NCBI GenBank assembly: GCA_951640195.1 | Contig: OX621169.1 | Span: 1,240,001-1,304,000 of the forward strand | Length of the DNA: 64,000 nt | Reading direction: 5' to 3' | From: Porpolomopsis calyptriformis | Lineage: Eukaryota; Basidiomycota; Agaricomycetes; Agaricales; Hygrophoraceae | Shown: positions 11,808 through 24,350 of the stretch, one piece after another | How the letters are laid out: every line of letters begins with the position of its first letter | Position numbering within the stretch: position 1 is the stretch's first letter | Made by a program: the position numbers and the translations under genes | Notes under the pieces: generated by a model | What the model saw: the letters and a program-made list of their open reading frames with translations, nothing else | Databases searched by the model: none | Told to the model about the DNA's origin: nothing

Positions 11808-12862
11808 CTAATTTTTTGGTGCGCTTTCCAACAAAGCTTGAGTAACTACAGAATGGATGTCTGTACACCTCTCTTCGCAAGCCTCCATACACTGTCACGA
11901 GAGATTGGTCAAAGAACATACAAGAGGGATCAAATGTCTATTTACCTGAATAACTTCCTGGGGCCTCATATGGCCAGATTGCCAAACGTTCGTGACTACC
12001 TTCAACGCAGGCATGCATGCCAGTATTAAGGTACCGTCCGACGCACGAGCCTCCTCTGCCGTTGGGTCCAACCATATCTGCCCCGCTACCACAGCCTTGA
12101 TCTGGGTCTGAGTAACCTGTGAGAAGTGTAGACGGCCACATACTGCTGAGCATGACATGACTAATCCCATCATATCAATACCTGCATCCGCGAGAGCGGT
12201 ACTGGCAGCGACCGAACCACTGGCTATACACCCCTCAATGCCATCGTTTTCGATGATGATGATGAAGACGTCGATCGTTGACTTTGGAAACAACGATAAC
12301 CGCACAGATGACACCAGTGACTGGTATATTGACACTGCTACCGATCTGTCCTCCGCATCCTGTAAAAAGAGGCAGCATTAAAAGGACTTCGTCCCCGCCA
12401 GCTGGGCAGAGCATACTCGCATCGGGGCCCGTCTCTTCGCACAAGAGAACGGAGCAAATTTGACTTCAACATTGAGTCGACCCTTTTCACTGTACGCGAC
12501 GTTTTTAGATTGTCGGGGACCGTAACTAGAGGGCATCCGTGAAGGCACAACACGATAGACACGAAAGTTGGATACGAACACAGCGCAAGCAATTTTTGTT
12601 CGCTCAGATTCTATATAAGCAGAGCCATTTGCCTGGTTGATCAATCCAGGCCGCAAGACTGCTCGTCCAGAGGGCGCGTAAGCCAATTAACGTGAACAAC
12701 CGTCGAAATCTCACAGATGGGCCGTATGCTTTCTGGTGAGCGTCCTTTTCGCGGGTCTCCGGGTTGCCAGGACGGCGTTTCATCATCGTCCGCGTCGAAC
12801 ACAGGTTCACTGCTTTCCTCAGGACCGTTGATTCGTCTCCTGTCGAATGTACTTGAGGACAT
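11808..12862 (-). CDS. MTR3: Exosome core subunit Mtr3 (RNase PH fold)
   Basis: Non-catalytic ring subunit of the nuclear/cytoplasmic RNA exosome, which degrades and processes RNA 3' ends. Exons joined on the minus strand give start MSSSTFDRRRINGPEE, then the family block RPIFLQPGLINQANGSAYIE and IACAVYGPRQSKN, as in EXOSC6/Mtr3. A C-terminal RNase PH half follows: SGSVAASTALADAGIDMMGL, CSAVCGRLHFSQVTQTQI and LPALK-like ending strands. A last intron (CAG/GTAAATAG...GTGACAG) leads to a short exon ending in stop 11808-11810. An acidic stretch (FDADDDETPSW) follows the N-terminus. Length is about 280 residues, normal for Mtr3. The start codon is only 30 bp from that of the divergent NSRP1-like gene. 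Rrp46 is a less likely alternative because the N-terminal RPIFLQPG block is Mtr3-like. Confidence 0.87.
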
Positions 12863-12892
12863 GATTAGTATTCGCTTACATAATCAAGCTAT

Positions 12893-14226
12893 ATGAAGCT
12901 CTCGTTCTCCTTGAACGCGAACAAATCGAAACAAGTCGGCGAAGCCCCGTCTCTCAAACGCCCTGCAGCGTTTTCCTCTGCTGAGGATGAGGAAACAGTT
13001 GATGCTGCATTCACGTCGTCAACGGATCGCAAGGCTAGCCCGAACAAGAGACATTTGGCACAGAATGTCAAACCCTCAAAAGCGAGGTTGAAGCAAATGG
13101 AGGCGGAGAAGAAAATCGACGCAACAGTGTATCAATACGACGAAATATGGGACAAAATGCAAGAAACGAAGTTGAGACAGAAGGAAGCCAAAGAAGCGGA
13201 TTCCAAAGAGCGCAAGGTATAGTTCACTCCCTTGCTGCGTTTCTGTGCAGGGGTGAGATGAGCAACCTTCAGCCCAAATACATCGCTGGATTGTTAAACT
13301 CGGCTGCAACGAGAAGATTGGATTATTTACGGGCCGAGGAAAAAATGATCCAGAGAGAACGTGAGATGGAAGGAGACGAATTTAAAGACAAGGACGCGTT
13401 TGTGACTCAGGCGTACAGGGACCAGTTGGCAGAAATGCGGAGGGCGGAAGAAGAGGAAAGACTCAGAAATGGTGGTCCAATTTGTGAAATCATGCTATTT
13501 CGTTGTCTAACAGCAGTCTCTTTTCAGAACTAGAGAAAAAAAAGAAAGGGAACGCGCCAACGGGAATGGCGCATTTTTATCGGAAATTGCTGGAGGAATC
13601 AGAGCAGCAACATGAGGAAACCGTCGCCGCGACTCAGAAACCCGTCATCGGGCCTATGCCTAACTTGACCATAACGAAACCTCCAAATTTTACCCCAAAG
13701 TCTGATTTGGAACTTGCACGGATTGCTCGAGAGCAAGGGCGAGAGGTAGAGCTCAATGACGATAACCAGATCGTGGATAAGCGGGAACTGTTGGCGCCGG
13801 GACTGAACTTGGCTGCCCCAGATACCAGGCGACTTGGTGTGCGGACGACGTCAGGGGGAGCGTCGGCCAGTTCTGCGCTGGAGGTTCAGGCACACCGCGC
13901 AGTAGGAACTGCCGCAACCAGGAGAGAGATTAATGAACGTCGGGCAAGGGAAGTTCTTCAACAAATGGAGAACGAGAAAGAACGAATTGCAGACGAAAGG
14001 AGGCTGGCCGAAGAGGAAGCGGTCCGGAGAGTTGTAGAAAGGCGGAACACCGAGGCAGATGTTCAAAGCGCCCGCGAACGATATCTACAGAGAAAGCGGC
14101 AGAAAATTGAGGACCCAGGGGATACGTCCCAAGATGCATCAAGTCTGCTTGGTATGTGGTGCATCCTCGACCGTCTCCTTTTGCTGAGAGCTTGGTTGTT
14201 TAGATATGCCCTCACACTCATCGTAA
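12893..14226 (+). CDS. NSRP1/CCDC55-like nuclear speckle splicing regulator
   Basis: Highly charged coiled-coil protein matching the nuclear speckle splicing regulatory protein 1 (DUF2040/CCDC55) family. The diagnostic core is ATVYQYDEIWDKMQETK (about 13120-13175), then PKYIAGLLNSAATRRLDYLR (about 13275-13335), MIQREREMEGDEFKDKDAFV, and NAPTGMAHFYRKLLEE (about 13550-13600). These blocks occur in that order in the family. The N-terminus starts MKLSFSLNANKSKQ, which resembles the usual MKLSF start and supports ATG 12893. Three introns are visible, and the final one yields the end LLDMPSHSS with stop at 14224-14226. The C-terminal third is an E/R-rich helix. By homology it acts in alternative splicing in the nucleus; the direct role in fungi is an inference. 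Confidence 0.85.
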
Positions 14227-14342
14227 GGTCCTAGTTCAATGTATTCATTACCCACACTTCACGCAGTCCAGCGATCTACAATAGCATTTATTAAACATAG
14301 GAAAGATGAGTGTAAAGACAGATTGATGTCAGCTGATCTGTC

Positions 14343-15111
14343 ATGTCACAACCACTCCACACTCCTCCTGGCCAACCTTCTGCGTATCCATATGGTCTAT
14401 ACCGCCCTCCCCATTCCGCTACTTTTGCATCATATCAACCGACGCCCTACCAGACCGGAGTATCAGGCTATGGCCCGTGGCCCTATCAATACAGTTATCT
14501 GTCCCAAGCTTCGTCACAACCCACCCGACCTGCCGTCACGGCCAGCAATGCCACAACATTCATGCCTACTTACTCTCCCGCTGTCCCCCAAAGGTCAACA
14601 TTCAGCCAATACACCCCGACATATCCCAGGGATACCGTCGCCACGACATCCAACACAACTGGGGGCGGCGTCGGGCGACCCCCACGAAAACAACAGTCAA
14701 ACTTCAAAGGTTTATTCACCAAAGAATGTGCGTCTTTGATCTGCGGGGGTGATCGGCGACTCCTCATCTTGCTTTAGTGAAAAACTTGATGTACGGCTTC
14801 GGTGACGATCGCAATCCTGCAAATGACACTGTCGACGTAATGGAAGAGATTTTGGTCGAGTTCATTACAGACGTCGTGCGTTTACTTTGTTCTTCGCCTT
14901 TCCGCACGGTTACAACTATGCCTAGTGCTCCTCTGCTGGCGCATCGACGCGAAAGTCTCGCCTGACAATAGAAGACCTCCGTCGAGCACTGTCGAGGCCT
15001 GCTGACACGAAGAAGCTCGCCAGAATGGAGGAGCTTTTGTTCATGCAAGAGGACATCAAACGTGCCCGCGCCCAATTTGATGGTCCTGAGGTCCATCACG
15101 CCGAATTTTAG
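14343..15111 (+). CDS. TAF13: TFIID subunit TAF13 (histone-fold)
   Basis: Component of the general transcription factor TFIID, where TAF13 pairs with TAF11 through a histone fold. An unusually long N-terminus of about 120 residues, rich in P, Q, Y, S and T, precedes the conserved fold. Splicing AAAGAAT/GTGCGT...TTTAG/TGAAAA restores FTKELKNLMYGFGDD, the TAF13 signature. It is followed by RNPANDTVDVMEEILVEFIT and, after a second intron, SRLTIEDLRRALSRP and KLARMEELLFMQEDIKRARA. The stop at 15109-15111 follows FDGPEVHHAEF. A longer C-terminus using a downstream exon near 15220-15290 is possible but less simple. Fungal TAF13 is usually short; the tyrosine/proline-rich extension is a basidiomycete elaboration or a low-complexity insert. 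Tandem with the NSRP1-like gene, 116 bp apart. Confidence 0.92.
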
Positions 15112-15455
15112 CTTGTGTGAGTTGGTCTTTCTGGTCAGCCCTCACAGCCAATTGAGCCAAGGTACCATACCAGACTGTGCTAGCGGTGCCACCACTTGCC
15201 GCCATCTGACCGTTGCAGATCAGCTGCAAATGCTATGCCAGATGACGCTGTTGAGGCATTTGGGAGTTCTCATGCAACTTTGTGAGAGATTAGTTGGTGT
15301 TGATGACAAGCGGTACTAGTGTATGGTAGAAGCAACGCCCTTGGCCTGTAGTAGTTCTAGTGATAATGACCTGCCTGCCAGTTGTAACGCGACGCAGACA
15401 AATATCGCCGTAAACTCATCCGTGGAGACGAGTAAATTACCAAGGGAGTGATTAA
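15112..15455. other. Convergent intergenic, TAF13 / RRM gene
   Basis: About 340 bp between two convergent stop codons. An open frame on + reaches 15319 but has no motif; at most it is an alternative last exon of TAF13. I see nothing else. Confidence 0.5.
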
Positions 15456-16139
15456 TCACTCCTCCATGACGTCGTTCTCGTTCGATTCAGGTTCTGGTGG
15501 CCCGTTCTGATCGTTCTGTCTGTCCGCACGCGCTTGAACACCTAATTCACGAAGACGGTGAGTATGGGCACAACGTGAAAAGGCAAGATGGCTGTATACC
15601 TCCGCTTTGCGACAGTGGTTTTATATATTGCTGTAGCCATTCCTCTGATTCCCAGACTTGAGATTTGAAAATACTTTAGTAGATTCTTCTGCAAAATGAT
15701 TGATCGGCACGTACTAGCCCGGTTTCCGCCTGGTTGTGCAGGTCCCTTCATGGGTCTGGCCAAATTAACTTTCAGCACCCTCCCCCGCAACTCGTTCATA
15801 TCCATATTGTCGATTGCATCTTGAGCATCTGCCGGTGAAGAGTATGTCACGAATGCAAAGCCCCGATGTTTTGCCTCTAGTAGGTAGGAAAGTTCTCAAG
15901 GTGTTCCGCTGTGGGATGTTTCGAAAGTCGCGTACCAGTTGGCTGCGACGTATTCGTCGCCGTAGTGGGTAGTTGCACCTCGATTATATCGCCTAGAAGC
16001 GAAATTTTGGGTATACACAAATTCGGGACGGTTAGTTCTTACCAAACGTTGAAAACGACCCATAGATAACACTCTCGTCCACATCGTCCCCAATACCCCC
16101 AACATAAACGGTTTTCTTCGACTTCGTTCCCTCTTCCAT
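15456..16139 (-). CDS. RRM protein resembling the RNA-binding half of cyclophilin E
   Basis: Single RNA-recognition-motif protein. Exons give MEEGTKSKKTVYVGGIGDD, with RNP2 as VYVGGI. The middle strands are DIIEVQLP, and RNP1 is KHRGFAFVTY, restored across an intron near 15880-15935. The end of the fold is NELRGRVLKVNLARPMKG. The next block, VWESEEWLQQYIKPL, matches the WSDDDWL segment that links RRM and isomerase domains in PPIE. Here, however, the protein ends soon after with NENDVMEE (stop 15456-15458), so no peptidyl-prolyl isomerase domain is encoded. Length is about 150 residues. PPIE works in the spliceosome, so a spliceosomal or RNA-processing role is inferred. Start ATG 16137-16139 is the first in the exon and gives a compact N-terminus. 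Confidence 0.82.
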
Positions 16140-16223
16140 CGAGTCTGATTGCTTGGCGGTGGAGGGTCACATGATCTTTCACCTTCGCCTTTAGCAGCAT
16201 TATTAACTTTTGTTGCAGAGAGC

Positions 16224-19200
16224 ATGAGCGCCTTCACTGGAATTCCGCTCCATGCTGAAACTGGATCGTTTGACGGTGAATACTTGCACAGAAGTACCAT
16301 GGATCCATCATCCCCCACGAACCAGAGGTCGCAAACGATGCCCACATTTATGATTTCGCCCTCCCCAGAACCCGAAAGGTCGCCCCCTTCATTGCCGAAT
16401 CCTAATAACCGAGTGTTAAACGAGCCTCGGAAATTGCTTGCACTCCTCTTCTCACGATTTCAGAGCAGACTCATGCCCCCTACAATCTTTGACTCTTTTA
16501 AGACGAGTTCGGACAGCTCAGTAAGAGGGGCTGCGAGGTTCAAGAGCGGAAGGCTAGAAGGCAGGACTCAATCATTTGTCATGAATGAAGATCATGAGGA
16601 CGATGAGGATGACGAGGGAAAGGAAGATATTTTCACGACAAATGCTACATTTGACCTCATGGTTGAACTAAAAGAGGTCTGTCCGTACTCTGCGTGTCCA
16701 GATGGTCAACTGACCTGAACAGGTCTTGGTTATTTGCATCACACAAGGGTGGCAAATTTTCAATGATGAGTGCGCGTGTTTACTAAGTTAATTCTTACAC
16801 TTCTGGGTTATTGATTACCTTCAAGTTCCTCCATAGACGAAACCAGCGACAGTCATGAATCTGGCGGGAAATTATCATCACCATTTCGCAGGCAAAGTCA
16901 GCATCCTATGGGAAAACGTCCTCGTTCCCCTGGTCAGTCCGCACTCAGGAGCGCGCATGCACCAGAGCTTCTTTCACGATGTATTTCAATACTCGCATCC
17001 GTCGTATCGGAGGATTGTCGCTATAAAATGTCTTCTCCACGGCCCACTCGTCCTCCGAATGCTCTACAAGCATTGACTCTGGATATCGCTCAATTCCTCC
17101 TCCACATTCAGCATCACGATCCCAAAGTTGTCTCTCAAATCGGATTTGCTCTTATTCCTGCCTTCACAACTTTCCACCCTGAAATGCACACTCGTTTGCT
17201 TACTTTCTTCGAGCAAAGCATAATACGAGCTTCACTCAGAGATCTCCGGCACCTGCAAGGCTTGGACGGAGTGGATATATCTCCGTCGCAAACGAAGGGT
17301 ATGCTCCTAGCGGCCAACAAGTAATCTCGGTACTAATTGTATTGTAGATATACAAGACTCGAAGAATTTAAGACATGTCACTTCGCCTGTCTTCTCAATA
17401 AACATCGAAACAATCGAGGGGGGACGTGCCTTACCTGCCACTGATCCTAATTTGCACCCCCGGTTACATTCATCTGGGGTCTGGGGGATTCCTTCCTCTA
17501 ACGCACCCCTTCAACCAATGTCCGTTTACTATTTAGCGTCATTGACTAGTCCGTTGCTGGCTGCAATGTTGGAAGGTATCGACTTTGTTTCTGGCCCCCA
17601 TTCTCGTCCCGAAGTATTGCATCGTTTTTATTCGTTGCTCAACACTATTGTGACCACAAAGGCCGATGCATACCTCAATTTGCTCGAAGTAGTAGCTTAT
17701 CATACGGGTAAAGCTCGACAGGCCGCCGTGGGCTTGCTTGTGACGTACTGGCCTAAGGTTGTTGGTCACGTCGTCGTCAGCAAGCCCTTGCCTATTTTCA
17801 GTTACTCGGATTCAACAGGCATTGGGAAAAATTCACTCCCACTTCGAGATCATCCATACGCTCATCAATTCGTGCCTTGGTCCTTTGATCGTGGTTCCAG
17901 AGCTGACAACTTATCCTTGAATGACTGTCGCGCGTGCTTGACCTCTATTCATGGATTTGGGCTCTTATGTCCCTTTTGCATGTCTGCGGTTCATTTTGAC
18001 TGCTACAATTATCCTGAAGGCAGCGATGTGTCCCGGTATGCTACGAACAACTCGGACGTGCAAACGATCGCAGCGTATCGGTTTTGTCATGTGTTGCAGG
18101 AAACACGGGATTCGGACCCTACAATGATGCGAAGGCAACACCATTCATTCAGACTTGTAAATCTATTTGGCCTGTCGCTTTGTTTCGTCTGTCGAAAACC
18201 ACTCTGGGGATGCACGGCGCAAGGGCTTCGATGTTCTTCTTGTTCGTATCTCGCTCATTGTTCATGTATCGCCGACACAACTCTGCCTTCTTGTGCCTCC
18301 AACACGTTTGATTCAAATCGTGTTTCTGTTAACTGGTCAGTTTTACGAACCTCGTTTGCCGAGTACTACCGAGCTATCCTCCTCTCCGAAGAAGAGGTTT
18401 TTAAGTGTACACACGAAGAACTCTCCGTTTTATATGCTGTTTTGTGGATGCAGCTACAGCTGTTGAATAATGGTGTCGCCCTGGGAACTGTTGTTGTTAG
18501 GTCGAATGGCGGGAAGACAATTGGTTCGAAGGAAAGCGGCATCGATACATTCGAGCTGCAATCCCATGTTCACCTCTACGAGACCCACCTCCTTTTAGGT
18601 CGACTGCCACTGTCGCCAATCATCCAAGAATATATCGAGGAGAGCTATCTCAGTCCTTCAAAATATTCAATCATGTTCGATTGGTCGGGTCTAGTTTATA
18701 TCACCACTGTTATCAAATCCCCCTTCGATATTCAGAGTCCAAGGACCAGCTCTCCTGATTTACTCAATGTGCCTCATCCTGATAAGCCCACGGAATTTCA
18801 TTCAGAACACAATACCCATCCGTTAGCGGTGGTCTCCTTGTCCCATATACGTGCCATCCTCCGATACGAACTTAGTCTTTTCTCAGATGTAGCCGCCCAC
18901 CTGTTTCTGTCTCACTTACACCACCTCGGGTTATTCAGCCGGCTGGACCGGAACCCAATCCTCTTCGAGGACGAGACTGGACATGATGAGATTTATTGCA
19001 ACTTCCCACTTCCCCTTGGTCTAGATCTATCAGCGGACGTCGAGTCATTGGTTGCCGCAGTCGAGGCTTGCCTTTCAGATGTAGATCTGTCTGTCAACGA
19101 AGTCGGCTTTTTGTTTCTTGTGAGGAAGTTGTGGCCTTCCGGACTCGCGTCTGAATACGCGTCACGGAGACTCGCCATGAGTGTTCTGTCGTGGATCGTC

Positions 19201-22200
19201 GCGGAGGTACGCCCGTGAATTTACCCCGCGTATCAACATTTCAGGAGGTATTTCCTTAGGATGATAGTTTGGCCCTAATTTTACGCGAGTATTTGGCCAA
19301 ACAGCAAGTTCTTCCGGGGGTACGATCAAACGCCGATCCGATATCCTGGCCGTCGACCCATAGCTCACGAGCTATACCTGCAAGCTCAGCAAAAAGCGGA
19401 GGGGATTATATTTCTTCGAGGCATACATTGCTCACTCGGTACGGTACTAGATGGTTGCTGGCTTTACACAACCAAGACAAAACACTCTACGTCTCGACAA
19501 TATACGAATGCTGTACCGAATTGGCCGAAGATCGCACTGCCCGACCCACGAGTTTTCCAGGACTGCAATCGACTGAGAGCGAGAAGGTGACCTATTCTAA
19601 TCAATCTTTCCTACATCACTTCTTTGACATTCAAGTTCGGTAGAGATGGCATATTGATCGCTTGGATACCGTTATTCGCTTGGTCATCAAGCTTTCCCGG
19701 ACGGGTATTGCATTTGGAGTTTCCGACGACCTATTCGTTTGTTGGTTAAATTCACTTCTCAAATGGGATCTGTGTCGAGAGGTACTTGACCATTGTCCTT
19801 CTGAGTATGCTAATGCTAACAATAAGGGTGAAGCACTTTCCATCCTTAAAACGACTGTTTCCTCGTGAATCTGTGGAAAGGAGTTCCAGTGCCCCAATGG
19901 ACATTTCATTCCCGCACAATGATGGGTCTTTCTCTGGTTCAACCCTTTTCGATCCCTGGAATGTAGTGATCAAGTTGGCATCCGAAAATGAAAAGGGTTT
20001 GGCCCACAGCTTACGCTGGCTGTGTGCTTTCTCCCGCTCAGGCATCGACGTACCTGTTTCAACGTTTATGCTATTTTCATCTCTAGCCATTCGATTTGAA
20101 GCTCAGTTAAGTGATTCTATCTGGCTGGCGGAAGCAGCTCTGTCTTCGACATGGCTGAGATCGCTGGGTCGTCAAGAGCTACAAGTCATGTTATCCGCTC
20201 TTCATTCTCGCCTCGCCTCCCACATTCTACATTGTCTACGAACAAAGGAGAACTTGCCTCAAGTGTGAGTACTTGTGCTAAATTACTGCTTATCCTGCTC
20301 ATTCTCCGAAAGGGTTCGGTTTATTCGACAGACTTTGGCGACTTGTCTTTTACTCCACGGTTGCGAAAGAGACATGCTTATCTCGGCTCAGATGGTGTCT
20401 GACGAAGACATCAAGGGTCTGCCCTCTCGGTCCGTTCGTTCTGTCGTCCGTATATACTCCGCTAAATCTTAAATTAAAGGCGAAGTTTAACTTCACGGGC
20501 CTCGGCGATGCCAGATCCTATTACTCTCGACCCTCAACTCATATCCGCCCTTGAAATTTATGTCAACGTCGATGTCGAGGATGTCACTTGCCTCACAGCC
20601 AAGTTCCTGAATATGTTTATCAATGACACGCCCTTCTTAGAACCTCACGAAATAGACAATTTCATCCTACGCAACGGGAAAGCATTGTGTGCATGGTATG
20701 CACAAATTTTTCATTACGCACAAAAGCTGATCTATCAACAGTGCATGGCAACTTTACGACATTGAGCGACAAGACATTTCGAGTATACGAACCACCTTCC
20801 TCCTTCGCGTTCTTGCTATCGATTCTGAACCTTTCCAGCGTATACTGCAAAACTTTTGTCAAACGGAGGCGGGATGGGAACCACGGTGACAACCTTCGTC
20901 CAGACTTGAGATCAACCTTTCTGAGACCCCCAGTTCAGTTTACTTGCAGTAACCCGTTTGTTCCGCATTATTTTAGACGTTACCTCTCCGAACTTCAACG
21001 TCGAAGGTCGTCAGTGGAGGTCAAGCATTCTTGACGTGTTCTACCACTACTTCAGCTCTATCTGGGCAGATGAAAGGGTGAGATCCATAGCACGTGATCA
21101 AATATACTAGCTAATCCGACTCTTGGTACTAGGAAGAAATCCGACTGTTTGCTGATGCCTGCTCGCGAACTTTGCTTCCATCCCATTTTGAAGCTATCTC
21201 TTTATGTTGGAACGAATCACTAGCGAAGTCTTCTGTGGTCGAACGCGTGAAATTGGTTTATTTTCTAATTCAGCTCCGGCCTCATTTCCCTTCTTGGAAA
21301 GGTAAGCTCTATATTACTTTATCACCGACCTCGCTGGTTCTAGTGATCATATCACATACCAGTATTATCGTGGGATGGCATGATCGAGACTTTGATGGTC
21401 GACGACTTCGGCCAAAGAAACATTAGCGACAAGGATAATCTCGTGACCTCGCCCCGGGTATGTCTGTCTTTTAAATGTAGCTGGTTGGATGTACTGATGG
21501 AGATCCGAGGCCGCGAGTGGATCAATGCTCGCACCCTCCCTTAATGCGGACTCAAATATGGTGTCATTGCAAGTAGGTGGAATATTAAAATACCATTCCT
21601 TTTGCTCATGGTGTCATAGGTCTCCATCGTATTATTAAGTCTCCAGATGATCACGGATGGCATTACCATCGACACTTCCTCTTTGCTGAAGATCAAACTT
21701 CGTTTGGTCCAAGTCATCGGCTTCAATGATGCCTCTCTTGTTTTATCACCAAGTGGTCATGCATTTCACATTCGATTCAGCCAGTTGCAGAGGATCCCAG
21801 ACCTTGCCGTTTCATGCATCAATGAATTCCCTAGTCTTCTGGATGCTCACCATCCATTTGATCTTGCTTCATCCGCCATGGGTGGTCCGTATGCAGACGA
21901 TGATAATTCATGGCCACTTCTTATCGGCGCTATTTTTGTCGATGTTCTACTCATTACGTTCTGCGCCGTTGAAGACATCCTCTCGTTACCAGATTTGACA
22001 GTGAAAAGCATGTTGGAGTCCCTGATGATCATTGTCTACAAGCATGACCTCGAGAGTAGGCCCCTGAAGCATCTGCAAAGCTACCTTCGCAAAGCAATTC
22101 GGCGCATTTTGGATCTCCTACTGATGGAAACAAGCTACGACCTTCGACAGCTCGCTCTATCCGTGGTCCAAGCATGCACCAAAAGATGGGCTGCATTGAT

Positions 22201-24350
22201 GGGCACACTCGTCTAGTGCGTCATCAGTTTTCCGATAGAATCTTTCTCGTTTGAAATGTTATATAGTGACGCTGTCGAGTCTGTTGCAACACTCTTAAGT
22301 TCACAGGACCATGGTAGCCAGGACGTTCTCGTCACTCATGCTCAGAGTTACATCGACACTACCATTACAATGTTCGTTCCTTCATTGGATTGGCTTTCGT
22401 TGACTATCTTTCCTCCAGGTTCAGCGGATTTTTCAATGCACTATGCAAGGTCATCTCTATCGTGGTGTTGCACCAGTGTTCTTGCTGATGAAATGTGCAA
22501 CGTTTAGCGTCCTCTAGATTCAGACTTTTTTGTGGTCCTAAAAAGCGTCACGGATCTGAATGCAAAACGGACACCACCCTCATCTGAAAGCCTACGAGAC
22601 GTCCTTCTACGAGACACCATGGCCCGAGCCGCAGAGAATGACCACAGTTCCTTTCAACTCGTATTAAACAACCTCCAAAGGTACATTGAAGTGGTCCACC
22701 ATCAAGGTTATAGCACAGACCTCATGCAATGCAAGTTGACGCCCGTTATTGCTAATATTCTTTGGACTGAAGTCGATCTTTAGATGTAGGACTCTGTCTC
22801 ACCATGATAGTGCGTCGTGCATCAGAATGGAGTGCAGAGGTTTTTGACCCTACACCATTATTTGTTATTCCGGCGATTCTCATCCAACATAATAAAACTC
22901 AAAGTCGAGTGCGTGAACATGACGCCTTTTTTCGCTACCCATTACTCATCTGACATACCAGGAATTTCTGGCATACACAGAAACAGTGGTTCGCATTGCC
23001 CTGATCAGATTCATCGTCAAGAAGACATGTCTTTCGCGAATTCTTGGCGTGACCTCGTCACACCACCGCAAGACTCGCTTGCAACACGATACTCCGTCAA
23101 CCCAACCAAACAATATTATTACCTCTGCTCTTGTTGAAATTTTGGCGGATGGATTACGAATGAAGACCCGCATTTGGCCATCCACTTTAACTTCTATTCT
23201 TGAAGTCAGTTATAATATTTCTTCGCTCTGTTTTCTCACTTCCCATAATATATCAGGCAATTACAACGTCCGATGATAATGGTTTGCTGGTGCCGGCTCA
23301 AACCTTTCAAGATACTTCTCTTGCCCACCATGCCGTTTTCTTTTTGCAAAATTATATCTGGACCGGTACACAATCAGAGGCCGATTTTACTGCTTCCACA
23401 GCTGTCGCAAAGTTCTTGCTAGAGGCGTTCAGTCGTGACCATTCCCTCGTGAGTAAGTTACTTCTAGATCACAGCTGGGAGGTATGCAACTCTGCAAGTT
23501 CACTGAGATCTAAACTCAAAATATCTGCTCAGAGAGGCTCCAGACCAAGCCCCAACGTTCGCTGTTGGAATATCTTAGTGTGGACTGCTTTATCGAATTC
23601 AGTGGAGAGATGGGTTTCCCTTCTCTATGTGCAATTGTCGGCGTTCGCTCTCGTTCATTCAAATGCCTTAAGGGCCCATATTCAGTCCCCAGCGAATCTC
23701 CCGACAACCGGGATAGCTGATATCAACCACGCATATATCTCCCTCAAGTTATGGGTTATGCTTGCGCATAAACAATCGTTTACAGGAATAAATTCTGCCT
23801 CCGAAGCAGAAGATGCGGGAAACACCGCCGAAATCATGGTCTGGAACCAGCTATGGCCAGCATTTGAAAGTCTGGTGAATGTCTTTGACGTTGGTGCGGA
23901 TGCAGAGAACGCAGTGAGTAGATCCACACTCGGCTTTGACGAGTCTTTTGTGTCCAATGTTCATTTGAATACCGTTATAGACACTGGCTACATTGACGTG
24001 GGCTTCAGTGGCTGACTTGTTTCTTTTTCTGCACCAATTACGATCACCACTCGCTTTGGAGACATCAACACAGAGCGCATTATTGATACGACTGCGTGGT
24101 ATTTGTTATGGTGAAACTGCAACGAACAAGGTAAGTCCCAAAAATATTGATGTTGACGAGCCGGCATTTATTGCCCTTTTGTCAAAAGCTCACCCGAACG
24201 CTACGCGCTATAACGGAGTCACCTTCCGAAATCTCTCTTGAGAGCCTAGTGAACGAGACAGCAAAGGAAATCGTTGCAGCAGAAAAGTTGCATGCTTTAG
24301 AAATTGGCAAGATAGTTTCGGACCGGAAAGGTTCTCGGATAACATCATGA
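16224..24350 (+). CDS. Giant C1-type zinc-finger, helical-repeat-like protein, function unknown
   Basis: A very large, intron-rich gene encoding an estimated 2,200-2,400 residues. I do not recognise the family with confidence. The N-terminus (ATG 16224, MSAFTGIPLHAETGSFDG) is disordered and acidic, with NEDHEDDEDDEGKED near 16590. The bulk is leucine-rich helical sequence reminiscent of HEAT/armadillo repeats. Two cysteine clusters lie centrally: CRACLTSIHGFGLLCPFC with HFDC (about 17930-18005), and a canonical C1 spacing at 18142-18300: H-x12-C-x2-C-x13-C-x2-C-x4-H-x2-C, ending with a C eight residues on. The latter resembles diacylglycerol/phorbol-type C1 domains. The C-terminus ends KIVSDRKGSRITS at 24350. 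Frame continuity was followed through most introns, for example the junction before AMPDPITLDPQL at about 20475. A split into two genes cannot be excluded. Size and architecture recall channel-scaffold proteins such as UNC79/UNC80, but this is only a hypothesis. Confidence 0.7.

Noticed and set aside
15112..15319. Extra C-terminal exon for TAF13
   Set aside because: TAF13 already ends normally after the RARAQF helix; joining the downstream segment needs an atypical donor.
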